Shown here: positions 1 through 11,159 of the stretch, one piece after another | Numbering within the stretch: position 1 is the stretch's first letter | How the letters are laid out: each line of letters starts with the position of its first letter | From: Streblospio benedicti | Lineage: Eukaryota > Annelida > Polychaeta > Spionida > Spionidae | Assembly: GCA_019095985.1 (NCBI GenBank) | Contig: CM032660.1 | Coordinates: 29,666,468-29,730,467, forward strand | DNA: 64,000 bases | Reading direction: 5' to 3' | Translations under genes and position numbers: made by a program | The notes under the pieces: model-generated | Seen by the model: the letters and a program-made list of their open reading frames with translations, nothing else | Told to the model about the DNA's origin: nothing | The model's database searches: none

Positions 1-2040
1 AAAGGATGTTTGTTTACTGCTTTGCTGTGCGTCAAGTGTGATTTGTGCTAATATTGCAGTTGTTTCCTATTCTATGCACGATCATGGTCTGACATGACAA
101 ATAACTTTTTATTATTCTACATTTTCTTTATTTGGCATGGTTGATAATGATGAATGCCTGTTCTGAAAAGCCGCAAAAGGAATGAGTTAAGAAAAACATG
201 AATTGAATTATATTTCCTGTAACCCTCTGTTTAGACGTTAAAAGCATGGACATGCAATATGATACAAATGAAATATTTCCTCAATCTTTAGGTCAATATT
301 ATAACTAATAGTGTTCGACATATTATTTCATATACTGTAGATCTACTTGCAATGGCATGACAGTCTCATTACCGTAAATCTTCTAATACCTGCCTGCCTC
401 TATAAAACGCCTATCTAAGCTGGCGGGCATTCTGTTAACCACCTGCCTTTGTTAACTGCTTCTTTTTAGGGTTTATGCATTATAAAGACGTCTGTACAGG
501 GTCTGTCGTAGGGCTAGATGTAACCGTACCAAACAACTCCTACCTGAAAGTGTACCAAAACAGTCAAAGTACGGTACGATATTTGCGTGTTACCAACGTT
601 GATAACCGCCTACCCTCCAATCGTGGTATGCCAATAGCCGCTAAGATTTGCTGTAATGTAAATGTCTTAGTATGTGTGATGTGACCAATTAATTGATTGT
701 TTTAAGTTCAATTCAAGCTAACCATGATCTCAACTAATCTAACCAGAAAGGTGGTCTCTTAACTCTTGATTATTTCAATGTCTTGAAAAAAGTGATAATT
801 TCATCATGCAATGTATGTAAGTAATAGCTGGAGTGACTACGGGGCTGTGATTATATTTTGCGTTAACGCAAATCATAACTGGTTATATTTTGCTTTGCTT
901 ATTTTTTGCGGTCTAACAGAGCATGTCAGCAGAGTTTCAGTACTGTTTTGCATTCAGCTGTCATTGGGTGCTCAGCTTTCATGAGAAGAACAAGTTTGTT
1001 GGAAAAGTTTTGTTGAGAAAAGTGTTGGAAAAGATATTTTGGAAATTAATGTTGTGAAAAGTTTGTTGGAAAGTTTGGCTGGAAAAATGTTGGAAAAATG
1101 TGAAACTATTATAAAGATATTTTGGAAATTAATGTTGTGAGAAACTAGTTTTGGTGGAAAGTTGGAAACCTCTGGAAAGATATATGACTTTGGAAGTTGG
1201 CAAATAGCTGGGCGCCCAATCATTCTGGGCCCGCAACATATGACCGTGCGTTACGTGTTGGGAATTGTGAAGTATATAGAATGCCGAAGGAACTGCTAAA
1301 AGTAATTAGTGAGAAGGACTACGACCAGATTTAGATCGACCTACCGGGACATTTGGGCATGACAAGAAGTCAGAGACACCCATGGGATAATGAACTTTGT
1401 TTATGCTTCTGGAACTAAGTATATATTGGTGTATTCGTGTGCTTATACGTTTGTGTCTTAAGTGTCTGATTAGTATATATATTTTCCTTTATTTTCCAAA
1501 TAAACTCTTATTTTCATAGTATTTGTTCGTCGTTGTCTGTGTCCGGATTAAAAAGGCCCTGTATCATCCCACATGACCCCCCTCCCTCAAGGGATCATTT
1601 GACAACTAGTTTAATTTTTGTAAGATATGTGATGGCATTTGTTATAGGACCCAATCTATCATAACCCATTTAATAGAACTTCTTATTACGACACTTGTAG
1701 GACCGACTGAAAGTGGTTTTAATGGATAAGTGGTTGTGAGCATGGAATCAGCACTAAACACAGCAGGACATTCTACACAATGCTCTGATTTGCTCCCCTT
1801 TCAAAAAAAAAAGACAAATCCTTTGACAGATCTAAGTGTGAAATTCACTACAGGGTTCCTAATACATGAAATAGAAAATATATTGAGAAAACAGGAAGGA
1901 AAGTTAGAACCCTACTACCCGCGTAAATGTTCGTTTATGAAAAACATTCAATAATAATCGTCACATTCACCCACAATCCTGCAATTGGACGCCAGATGTT
2001 TGAAGGCCCCGCTTAAAATAAGTGACAAGTTACGTTTGTC
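1..2040. other. AT-rich stretch without a recognisable gene
   Basis: I see no exon with coding character or convincing splice sites here. The short open frames are AT-rich and look random. A degenerate GTTGGAAA-rich repeat lies at about 985-1200 and is listed separately. A polyadenylation-like AATAAA lies near 1500 inside sequence that resembles the end of a mobile element, but no partner or coding part is visible. Confidence 0.5.
985..1200. repeat. degenerate GTTGGAAA minisatellite
   Basis: The words GTTGGAAA, TTGTTGGAAAG and GGAAAAATGTTGG recur throughout. A longer word, GATATTTTGGAAATTAATG, occurs twice about 80 bases apart (near 1034 and 1115), so the tract grew by tandem duplication and then diverged. 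There is no coding potential on the plus strand. The minus-strand frame across it is a low-complexity by-product. Confidence 0.6.
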
Positions 2041-2655
2041 CGTCCCTCCCACCCCATGAGCCATGATTGACAGTAGAAATAGTAGCTCCCAAAACCCTTT
2101 AAGAAGATCACAACACAGTCATAATCTTGTCACTGGGGTACAGCTGCCGTGAAGGTAGCTCTGACTAATCGGACTTACCCCTTATAACTATCAACTAAGA
2201 TGGAGGCATGCTCTGTCGATTCAAACGGTTTTTCTGTTGATTACTAAACATTCTGACACTCAAATTCGTGGTTTAAATTACATTACACTTAACACAAGTC
2301 GAACTCTTTTTATAAGTTCACAAATTAGGTTTTTAGAATTGTCACCATGAAGCCTGTAGCTCTCGACTCGAGTTACTCCAACAACTTCTCGGAGGTACTG
2401 ACAGTTGTAAAAGCTGCCTTATGAGCCCATTGAAGAGTTTGGCATGTATTGAATATAAGCAATACAACTATACACATACCTACATGTATGAAACCATAAC
2501 GAGAACCGTACATGAAATAATGAACAGAAAAACAATTGCATCGATAGGTATGCTCTATCTTCGGGGGGGTACCTCCCGAGTAAGTTGAAGCTACCCACCA
2601 CAGCTTTTTATTAATTTGTATCATTGTAATCAATTTCTTGTTCCGGAATTCAAAT

Positions 2656-3247
2656 TCATCCTAAGATCAAAGGCCATGTTTCTATCTTGTGACTTGCAGG
2701 CGATGTCATATTGCGACATTTAGCAAGCTGCTTTCGAGACTTTCCAAAAACGCCAATCTTGAGTTTATCTCTATCCGCCATATATTGTACGATTGTGCGC
2801 AAAATGACAGAGATCTTTCCATCCCCATCGTCTAGCACTGGAAACAATAGAGTTTTGTTGACGTGTTCAAGTCCTCGCCTTGGAGCTGGGTGAGCAAATC
2901 GAAGACTGTCGTGTAGATGTCTGTAGTTGACAAACCTGGTCATGTGAGACATGCAGGATGTGCTGCCACCTTCACGTATATTCTCTCCATTCACCAAGTG
3001 CACCTTGTTGTATTCTTGACCTTCACCTGCAGCATGCATGCATGTGATTAAAAGAGGTGTTACGTTTGTCATCAATTGGGCACATGATTATGAAATGAAT
3101 TCTGAATTAGGCAGGGAATCAATGCGCTTCATGCCATACCTCTGATGAGGTGATTGTCTACTTTCTTTCCAACAATAGTTTGGTGAGCAACAAGCACGGT
3201 CTCAGTCAGGTCCACAGAGACTATTTGATGTTTTCAGACAACCAGGC
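2656..3247 (-). pseudogene. decayed extra copy of the last two exons of the glycosyltransferase-like gene
   Basis: Copy A of the tandem duplication contains counterparts of exon 5 (3140-3247) and exon 6 (2656-3026). The exon 6 copy is open to its stop and keeps the CTGCAG|GT acceptor junction, and an AATAAA on the minus strand lies at 2612-2607. The exon 5 copy is one base shorter than the proximal one (108 versus 109 bases). It lacks a T in the TGGTTTGTC stretch and reads TGA where the proximal copy has TGG, so it cannot encode the same peptide. The C-terminal residues of exon 6 also differ: KSRKQLAKCRNMTS here against KSLKQLDECHQYDT in the proximal copy. Most likely this is a non-functional duplicate. 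It could still serve as an alternative last exon if the exon 5 copy is skipped, or the defects could be sequencing error. Confidence 0.7.
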
Positions 3248-3469
3248 CTGCAGTGTCAAGAGAATGTTCTTTTTAGGGGAGCAATAAGGGACCTGCCAGT
3301 ATTTATGGTGTGGGGGCAATCGTGTTATAACTATAAACTTCTGACTCCACATAAGTTTGCAAATCGAACTAAAGACCATTCATTCAAACCCACGAGCTCT
3401 GGGTTGAGATGATAACTGACCAAGTATGTAGGCTGGGGGTTACAGGAGACAATGGTTTAGTCCAGTAAC

Positions 3470-3600
3470 CTTTTTAACAGCCCGCTGCATGGGGATGATG
3501 GTATAATTCTGGTCTCACAACCTTGGGGTCATTGAGTTCAGAGTCCCGCCAAGGCCACTTGATAAAGTAAAATGGAAGATGTCTCTTCAGCTATGTCAAT
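3470..3600 (+). repeat. tRNA-like SINE fragment (copy A)
   Basis: GATGGTATAATTCTGG followed about 30 bases later by a TTCAGAGTCCC box resembles the A and B boxes of a tRNA promoter. The better-preserved duplicate is at 5650-5760. It looks like the head of a tRNA-derived SINE rather than a functional tRNA, because no clean cloverleaf can be drawn. Confidence 0.4.
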
Positions 3601-4425
3601 ACACTGGTAGGGGCTTGCTTGGCAGAACGGTGCTAGTATAGAGTCTCGCTATGTGCTGATTTGTACACTATGCTACGAGGACCTGTAAAATATTTGAAAC
3701 CCCACCCCACTCCCTCACGCCCATTAAAACACCCCATAAATCTGAAACACATTCACCCTCCCTTTTGGTAAATTTAAGCTTTTTGACCCCCAAAACTTGT
3801 CAGTCCCTCCCCACCCCATGGGCCATGATTGATAGTAGAAATAGTAGCTCCCAAACCCTTTTAAGAAGATCACAACACAAAGTCATTAATTTGTCATGGG
3901 GTACAGCTGCCGTGAAGGTAGCTCTGACTAATTCGGACTTACCATTATAACTATCAACTAAGTCGGAGGCATGCTCTGTCGATTCAAACGGGGTTTTTCT
4001 GTTGATTACTAAACTTTCTACTGACACTCAAACTCGTGGTTTTAAATTACATTACACTTTTAACACAAGTCAAACTCTTCATAAGTTCACAAATTAGGTT
4101 TTAGAATTGTCACCATGAAGCCTGTAGCTCTCGACTCTCGAGTTACTCCAACAACTTCGGGAGGTACGGACAGTTGTAAAAAAGCTGCCTTATGAGCCCA
4201 TTGAAGAGTTTGGCATGTATTGAATATAAGCAATACAACTATACACATATACCATGTATGAAACCATAACGAACCGCACATGAAATAATGAACAGAAAAA
4301 CAATTGCATCGACAGGTATGCTCTATCTTCGTCGGGGTACCTCCCCGAGTAAGTTGAAGCTACCCACCACAGCTTTTATTAATTTTGTATCATTGTAATC
4401 AATTTCTTGTTCAGGGAATTCACAT

Positions 4426-7400
4426 TCATCCTAAAATCAATGGCCATGTTTCTATCTTGTGACTTGCAGGCGTGTCATATTGGTGGCATTCATCAAGCTG
4501 CTTTAAAGACTTTCCAAAAACGCCAATCTTGAGTTTGTCTCTATCCGCCATATATTGTACGATTGTGCGCAAAATGACAGAGATCTTTCCATCCCCATCG
4601 TCTAGCACTGGAAACAATAGAGTTTTGTTGACGTGTTCAAGTCCTCGCCTTGGAGCTGGGTGAGCAAATCGAAGACTGTCGTGTAGATGTCTGTAGTTGA
4701 CAAACCTGGTCATGTGAGACATGCAGGATGTGCTGCCACCTTCACGTATATTCTCTCCATTCACCAAGTGCACCTTGTTGTATTCTTGACCTTCACCTGC
4801 AGCATGCATGCATGTGATTAAAAGAGGTGTTATGTTTGTCATCAATTGTAGGAATTGACCACAAGATTGGAGTGTCAATCGCAGAATTCGAAGTGAGCAT
4901 GCTCAATTTTGAGATTGACGCGACAATCGAGTGGTCAATCACCATTCTATCATGTCTAAAATCCATTTTATTTTAAAACAAATCATATTATAACATTCTC
5001 ATTGCCAGTCAATTTCGTTTGTTTTGAGCGCGCGGAGACGTCAATTTCGTTTGTTTTGAGCGCGTGGAGGCGTTAGTCTAAACTGTTGCTCTCCGTGTAC
5101 ACGGAACACGCCTTGCGTCGTCAGCGGCTGTATTGATATTGTGAGGAGTTTAGACTAGCGCCGTGATTTTTTTGGAGCGTGTTTTCCATCGCAAAATTGA
5201 GCACGCTGATTGACCAATCAGCATGGGTTATTGGCAGTGATTTTTGCACGGAATGATAGAATGGGCACATGATTATGAAATGAATTCTGAATTAGGCAGG
5301 AAATCAATGCGCTTCATCCCATACCTCTGATGAGGTGATTGTCTACTTTCTTTCCAGCAATAGTTTGGTGAGCAACAAGCACGGTCTCAGTCAGGTCCAC
5401 AGAGACTATTTGATGTTTCCAGACAAACCAGGCCTGCAGTGTCAAGAGAATGTTCTTTTTAGGGAGCAATAAGGGACCTGCCAGTATTGATGGTGTGGGG
5501 CAATCGTGTTATAACCATAACCTTCTGACTCCACATAAGTTTGCAAATCGAACTAAAGACCATTCATTCAAACCCACGACCTCTGGGTTGAGATGATAAC
5601 TGACCAAGTATGTAGGCATAGGAGTTACAGAGACAATGGTTCGTCCGTGTAACCTTTTAACAGCCCTTTGCTTGGGATGATGGTATAATTCTGGTCTCAC
5701 AACCTGGGGGTCGTGAATTCGAGTCCCGTCAAGGCCACTTGATAAAGTCAAATGGAAGATGTCTCTTCAGCTATGTCAATAGACTGGTAGGGGCTTGCTT
5801 GGCAGAACGGTGCGAGTAGAAGTCTCGCTATGTGCTGATTTGTACGAGGACCCGTAAAAATATTTGAAACCCCACCCCACTCCCTCACGCTCCATTAAAG
5901 CACCCCATAAATCTGAACACATTCTACCCCCCCCCCTTTCGGTGAATTTAAACTTTTGACCCCCAAAACTTACGTATTTAAAGTTCAGACCTTCCACAAA
6001 AATCAAATTTAATCATCATCTCAGATTTTTGACCCTGCACACCATAAAAATGTAAATAGTTTCTACAAATTAAAGTGAGGGTTCTAATTCATTTGAATAT
6101 ATGGTGGTTTTGATGAGATGCTGCTGAAATATTCTAACATTAGTGTAAATACCAAATCATATTCAATACATGCCGTAATTGGTTAAAGTGAGGAGAAAAA
6201 ATGACAAATATACACCGACTAGTTAATCATCTGAAGCCTCTAATGATTGGATGACTGTTCAAAGTCCCCAATTGTTTTATTTTCTACAGAGTAGTGGTTG
6301 AAATGGATTTTTTTGTGTAATTGTGTATATTACATGAAATGAATGCACATACCAGCCAGTTGTCGTAAGCAATTCTTCCTATTACAAACTCGGGGATACT
6401 CTTCCATGGGAAATAGTCCTTGTAGGAGATAAAGTAATCTAGAGCTTTGATTATATGAGGTTGAATTTCTTCAATATGTTCTCCTCTTAATATGTCTGAC
6501 CAACTTCGCAGATCACCATTCACAGTTATCTGCAATAAATCATAAAAGTCAATCACAAACTATTGTGCTGACACCAATTTTATGCCACTACATTTTGGTC
6601 TGTACTATTTTTTCCCTCAGAGACTTATTCTGTAAATTATTGGATATGATTCATACTAAAATGCCGCGCCCACATGAGAGGTTTTGCATTTTTCTACAAA
6701 ACCTGGGAGGATATGCACACTTACAGAAAATTTCGACATTTTCAGACTTTCACTTTGTAAAATACCCAATTTGGTAAAAGGCATATTGATGTATTGGCTA
6801 AGTCTCATCTAATTAGAAAATTTCCAAAATACGTTTAGTTTATTCAAGTTTTATCGTGTAAACTGTTTTTTGGTATATTTTTAGTTCTAGTAAAAGTAGA
6901 ACTAATTACCCAACTGTAACTTGTAATGATCTGATGGTCTTGAGTATACATTTCACATAAAACGTTTAGCAGGCATGTGTGTATTTTCCAAGAAATAAAA
7001 AAACACTTTTATTTTCCTGTTTCTATATGTGCCATTTCATAGAAGGATTACATGATACAGATACATATTGATAATGAACATTGATACTAAAAGGTGACAA
7101 TTTTCTGCAAAGTAAGCAATTTGTTTACAAACTGTGTCACAAAATGCTTTGAAAGTTTTATTGAAATAAGACAACCAGTTTCATTCAGATTGTGAAAAGC
7201 CCCCACCCCCCCCCTTGTTAGGATAATATACCGCTAAGCTATAACGGATGAGCCCGCCTCTAACCCACCCCTGCTGGGCTCACAGCAAGGATACTACCCT
7301 CTCTACCCTCTTTGCTCACCGGCAGGTTATGTCTGCGTCCTACAGCAAACGCCGTCCGCACAATGTGCTGGTTACGGTGAAGTAAATCTAGGTTCAGCAC

Positions 7401-8581
7401 CAAAGTCTCATGGATCAGTACGTCTCCATTCACAAAACCATACCTGGAGTTAGATCAATGTAGGTAAAGTATATCTGGAAAAGCATTTTGTGGTCCTTCA
7501 ATCATTAATTATCTTATTACACGTGACCCATATCAGGTCATGTCTTTTCAGATTAAATCAAAAGCTTTAAAAATAACATAGCATTAACTTAGGAATTCAA
7601 TGCTATATATCATTATTGGACAATGATGATGATGAACAGATCAACAATAATCTGACCAGTTAGCCTTCCAAATACTCTGCACCACCAGAAACATGTACTT
7701 CAGCACTGGGTAGCCGAACTCGTTGCAAGAGGGAGCGAGGAATACCACCCAGCCCTTGCTACACGCGGCTTGGAGAAACTCCCTACAAAACCACACACAC
7801 ACTGTCAAAGCATGCAATGTGTTCAAATGGAAAATGGCTATGAAATATAACAAGTGATAATTTGCGACATTGAAAATAAATGCCTACATTGGCAGAGTTG
7901 GCAAAATATTTGTTGCAATCTATTGATCAAAAATACAACATTGCTTAATTTAATTTAGTTCTAGTAGTATGGGCTAAGACTTCTTCCAAGGTTCAGATTG
8001 GATTTGTAACCATGATATGGTTGGATTTTAGTGTAGATTCATTTATCCTGGTAGTATATAATAAAAAAACATTACAGTTTTTAGTGCTTCAACAGATTGT
8101 CACTATAATCAAACTTGCCAGTGTGAACGATATGATAAGACAAGCAAGAACTACAGTACCTTCTGTTGTCATACAGAGACCTCTCAGAGAGAAATAACAC
8201 ACTCTGGACGTGAGGGCGCAAGCTACTCCAAACGTGCATCGTGTTTGTAAACTTGAAATGATCCTCAGCAGAAAAGTACATTGATGTGAACAACACAATA
8301 TTTTGCTCCTCCACAATATCACCACAAATATGTAGATCCGATGTGTGATTGAAATTGCTCCTGGTATCATTTCTGAAACACGAATAATTTGTCAGCTTTT
8401 GCTCAGTGCTATTGATATCCAAAGTCACTAACCCAGGAGGCATAACATTGTTGTGTTCTATACGACTAGAAATGGAGCTGTATCCATCGGTGATCCACAC
8501 TAAATAAAAAATTACTATAGCTACCTGCACGCTAAATACAGACAGCAGAAGGACTTTGAGGATAGGCTTGTTGAAATTCAT
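4426..8581 (-). CDS. type II membrane glycosyltransferase-like protein, six exons
   Basis: Joined exons on the minus strand are 8581-8160, 7782-7657, 7443-7320, 6529-6353, 5433-5325 and 4796-4426. They sum to 1329 bases, giving a 442-residue product. All junctions are GT-AG and the phases match (2, 2, 0, 0, 1). The protein starts with a short cytoplasmic stretch and one hydrophobic anchor (about residues 8-31), then a luminal stem with several N-x-S/T sites. The catalytic-looking part follows, with NIVLFTSMYF at the exon 1 core, FLAPSCNEFGYPVLK in exon 2, WYGFVNGDVLIHETLV across exons 2-3, FVIGRIAYDNWL in exon 4 and VDLTETVLVAHQT in exon 5. Family knowledge: this NGD...GR..(Y/W)DNW...D.T...HQ order is seen in uncharacterised animal Golgi glycosyltransferase-like proteins. 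The donor sugar and acceptor are unknown. An AATAAA (minus strand, 4380-4375) follows the stop. Exons 5-6 are also present as a decayed duplicate at 3247-2656. The gene model is strong; the enzymatic role is inferred. Confidence 0.78.
4849..5263. mobile_element. 415-bp fold-back insertion present only in copy B
   Basis: Copy A reads ATCAATTG|GGCACATG. Copy B has 415 extra bases between these words. The insert has inverted internal arms: AGCATGCTCAATTTTG near 4897 pairs with CAAAATTGAGCACGCT near 5192, and TTAGTCTAAACT near 5072 pairs with AGTTTAGACTA near 5148. It also holds two tandem 32-base units (GTCAATTTCGTTTG...) at about 5009-5072. There is no open frame. This fits a MITE or fold-back element. 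A clear target-site duplication is not visible. Confidence 0.6.
5650..5760 (+). repeat. tRNA-derived SINE head (copy B)
   Basis: TTGGGATGATGGTATAATTCTGG and, 30 bases on, GAATTCGAGTCCCG match RNA polymerase III A- and B-box patterns at roughly tRNA spacing. A related copy with more changes is at 3470-3600, inside the duplicated block. It lies in the intron between exons 4 and 5 of the glycosyltransferase-like gene, on the opposite strand. Confidence 0.45.
5850..6050. repeat. C-run-rich GACCCCC degenerate repeat
   Basis: Short AT-rich words alternate with CCCC runs, as in TTTTGACCCCC, ACCCCACTCCC and TTTTTGACCC. Related tracts occur at 3690-3790, 15210-15260, 16790-16980, 17680-17820 and 32440-32780. 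They look like decayed copies of one dispersed family. No coding capacity or defined ends are seen. Confidence 0.4.
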
Positions 8582-9557
8582 ATTTTAGGTAGTATTTGCT
8601 TAGTCTGCACTAGTAGCATATACACAGTGAATTGAATGAATGATACATGCCTCACACATGATATATACTCAACGACTGGTGAATTGTTGCATAACTTTTG
8701 TTATCAATTGAGGTCACTCATGTCGTATCACCGTGTGCGCAAAATGACGAGTCTTGTATGCATACATTATCAGGTCCACTTTAATGCCCAATTTTCAAAC
8801 AAGGTTCATATAATGTACTCGTTTTAGTTCGATGTGTACTAAGTTAGTATGTTCAGTTATGTCATGATTTATGAGTTCGTGTGAATTTCATAAAGATTTT
8901 TGCAAATATGTTTTTTTATGACAGGTTACACTATTAAGACGCAGAAAAGTGATGTTTCCATTTTTTTTCTACTTAAAATAGAGTTTATACGGTATATAGC
9001 ATGTGGTCTCATGTTGCTTCAATCAGTCTTACCATGCAATTCAAATATTCAAAAAATTCTTAAACAAATGTAATCCAAAAAAAAAATAAAAAAAAATGTT
9101 TTATTTTTTTATTTTTTATTTTTTTGGATTACATTTGTTTAAGAATTTTTTGAATATTTGAATTGCATGGTAAGACTGATTGAAGCAACATTTTTTTCTA
9201 GTTCATCTTTGATGTTTGGTGCCCATTCTAATAATACAACAGTTAATAATATAACAAAATACCCATCAGTATAGTCGTACTAAACTTGATTAACACATTA
9301 TAGTATATCAAAAACTCTATACATTCACAACAATTTCATGTTCAACATTAATCACTTGGGTACTTTTGTTTTGCAGGATTTAACAATAGAACGTCATCGA
9401 CTGATGATGTCTTCGCCTGTCTGATACAGTGAAGTCCACTAAACTAAAATTTCGTTCACTGGGTGATGATGTAGCCATCATTGCCTAAACTGTTCTAGCT
9501 ATCTTGGCTAATTGTGGATATTCGGCAGTGTTTTGTTTCCACCATTTCAAAATCTAA
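8582..9557. other. upstream flank of the glycosyltransferase-like gene
   Basis: This is AT-rich sequence containing the putative 5' flank of the minus-strand gene and one long perfect hairpin (9011-9191, listed separately). No TATA box or other promoter signal can be assigned with confidence, and no exon is visible. Confidence 0.4.
9011..9191. repeat. long perfect inverted repeat (hairpin)
   Basis: The left arm, starting ATGTTGCTTCAATCAGTC at 9011, is repeated in reverse complement ending at 9191. About 72 bases pair without a mismatch around an A/T-only loop of roughly 37 bases. The perfect match implies recent origin or ongoing arm correction. It may be a fold-back transposon or a template-switch product. 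Confidence 0.85.
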
Positions 9558-10008
9558 CCCCCGTGTCAGAGTGGACTTGCGATCTCAAGTCCGCGTAAAA
9601 AATCAACAAAAAACGTAAACAATAACAAAGAAGTTGCAACTATAGTTGCAAAAAAGTGCCCGGTCACTTTTCGAAACGCACTGCGCCGCAGACGCGCCGT
9701 AGATGAATCGCCGAGAGACGCCCGGTTCCGAAAGTAGAACGCCAGTGGACCGCGCAACCTCCGCGTGATGTCCGCCAGCTAACCCATGTGTCAGAGTGGA
9801 CTTGCGATCTCAAGTCTGCGTAAAAAATCAACAAAAAACGTAAACAATAACAAAAAAGTTGCAACTAGTTGCAAAAAAGAGCCCGGTCACAACACGAAAC
9901 GCACTGCGCCGCAGACGCGCCGCAGATGAATCGTCGGGAGACGCCTGGTTCCGAAAGTAGAACGCCAGTGGACCGCGCAACCTCCGCGTGATATCCGAGA
10001 GCTAAAAT
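9558..10008. mobile_element. PIF/Harbinger left end, two tandem copies of about 225 bp
   Basis: 9558-9782 and 9783-10008 are near-identical direct repeats. Each opens with C-rich sequence plus GTGTCAGAGTGG, then GATCTCAAGTC and CGCACTGCGCCGCAGACGCG. The opening word occurs inverted at 11727-11745 and 13620-13640 (CCACTCTGACACGGGG), so these are terminal inverted repeats of one transposon family. TAA precedes the first copy, in keeping with the TWA target of PIF/Harbinger elements. The right-hand flank does not match it, so the outer ends need not belong to one insertion. Confidence 0.65.
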
Positions 10009-10164
10009 GACGCGGACTCGTAACACTTCTCTGGAGAAGTGAAAATTGGAATCGCGTGAGCATGCCGCGCGCGTAGGGGATTATTGATCGAATTCCCTTT
10101 GATCTTTTGATCGCCCATGTTCGTGAGAAGCCATTTCTGAGCCGTATGCGGTCCTGTGGAGACG

Positions 10165-10665
10165 TGAATGGGTCGTTTCAAAACGTAGTGTGTCAGTATT
10201 GCTGTTGGCAGTGGTTGATGCGGACTATAAGTTCATTTTTTTGCGGATATTGGGGGGCTGGGGCACCAATCCGATTGTCAACTCTACAACAATTCGTCAC
10301 TGGCCTACGGAATCGAACACGGCCACCTCAACCTACCTCCTTCAGAGCCCCTGCCCAACCAAACCAAGCCGTTCCCTTTCTTTTTTTTGGGAGGCTTTGA
10401 TGCTTTTTGCTCTCCGTGAACACATGCTCAAACCATACAGTGATAAGCACCTGAGCATGGAGCAACGCATCTACAACTACAGGATATCAAGGGAAGAATG
10501 GTCGTGGAAAATACCTTTGGCATTTTGGCCCCAGAGGTGGCAATGCTTCCCTACATCTGCTAATGCACAGTCCCAAGAACATTAGAAAGTTTGTGCACGC
10601 TGCAGTTTGCCTCCACAACCTCATCAGGATACGTGAAAGAAGACCAGGGACTGAAGGATACAGCT
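10165..10665 (+). pseudogene. decayed PIF/Harbinger DDE transposase
   Basis: Pieces in different plus-strand frames spell the family core: LLAVVDADYKFIF (first aspartate) at about 10200, SDCQLYNNSSLAYG (second aspartate) at about 10270, FDAFALREHMLKPYSDKHLS near 10395-10455, MEQRIYNYRISR near 10455, VVENTFGILA near 10502 and HAAVCLHNLIRIRERRPG near 10597-10650. Several shifts between frames show that the gene is dead. A functional enzyme of this family would be about 350-400 residues, so only the C-terminal two thirds is visible. It sits inside the repeat nest at 9558-13640 and explains those elements. Confidence 0.8.
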
Positions 10666-11159
10666 AGGAGTGTATTGAACTTTAATTCAAAATTTCAACT
10701 GTGTACTTTTGTGGTTTAAGTGACTACTTTTTGTGTCAAACCTCGCCTATGAGTGTATTGAACTTTTTAAAAAATTTCCATTGTATATAACTTGGTGATT
10801 AATTGATGATTTTAGTTGAAAAATTACTAAAAGTAAATATTTGTGTAATTGTGTACTATTTCAGATGTCATTACATTTTGACTATTGCAACAAAGTATAA
10901 CATGCTTCTCGCCTTGCCAAGAATCCTGATGAGCAGGGGATTCATCCCTACCGTGGTGATTTCTTCTTCCCAGGCCGTGCCCTAGCACCCAATGTCTTTT
11001 GGTCATGCTGACTTTAACACTAATCACACGCGGGAAAACGTATTTATGGGCCCGATTTCCGCCATAAATGCTCCGGGCGCAATTCAATGGAAAGTTCCAC
11101 GGCGTGGCGGAGTAAAAAAGCTCTGCAAAGGGGCGTTTTACCTGGGCGGACGGACTTTG

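Larger units (their letters stand above)
2045..3787. repeat. tandem duplication, copy A (distal)
   Basis: This block matches 3788-5945 in order and orientation from the CCCTCCC...CCCCATG start through the ACCCCCAAAACTT end, with scattered substitutions and 1-3 base indels. It carries a second set of the last two exons of the glycosyltransferase-like gene plus a tRNA-like repeat. Unlike copy B it lacks the 415-base insertion found at 4849-5263. No N gap separates the two copies, which favours a real tandem duplication over joined haplotypes. Confidence 0.8.
3788..5945. repeat. tandem duplication, copy B (proximal to the gene)
   Basis: This is the second copy of the block at 2045-3787. It lies next to the upstream exons of the minus-strand glycosyltransferase-like gene and supplies that gene's intact last two exons. 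It differs from copy A by a 415-base inserted fold-back element and by many small changes. Confidence 0.8.

Noticed and set aside
475-684. Open frame after a TTTTTAG acceptor-like site
   Set aside because: Only 69 codons, no domain, no partner exon, and repeated GTACC words suggest simple sequence rather than coding.
1300-1560. Resembles the end of a retroelement long terminal repeat (late polyadenylation signal followed by T/G-rich sequence)
   Set aside because: No second terminal repeat, primer site or coding part is visible in the window, so no element can be called.
5650-5741. Functional tRNA gene
   Set aside because: A and B boxes are recognisable, but stems do not pair well enough for a cloverleaf and a decayed duplicate lies nearby; called SINE-like instead.
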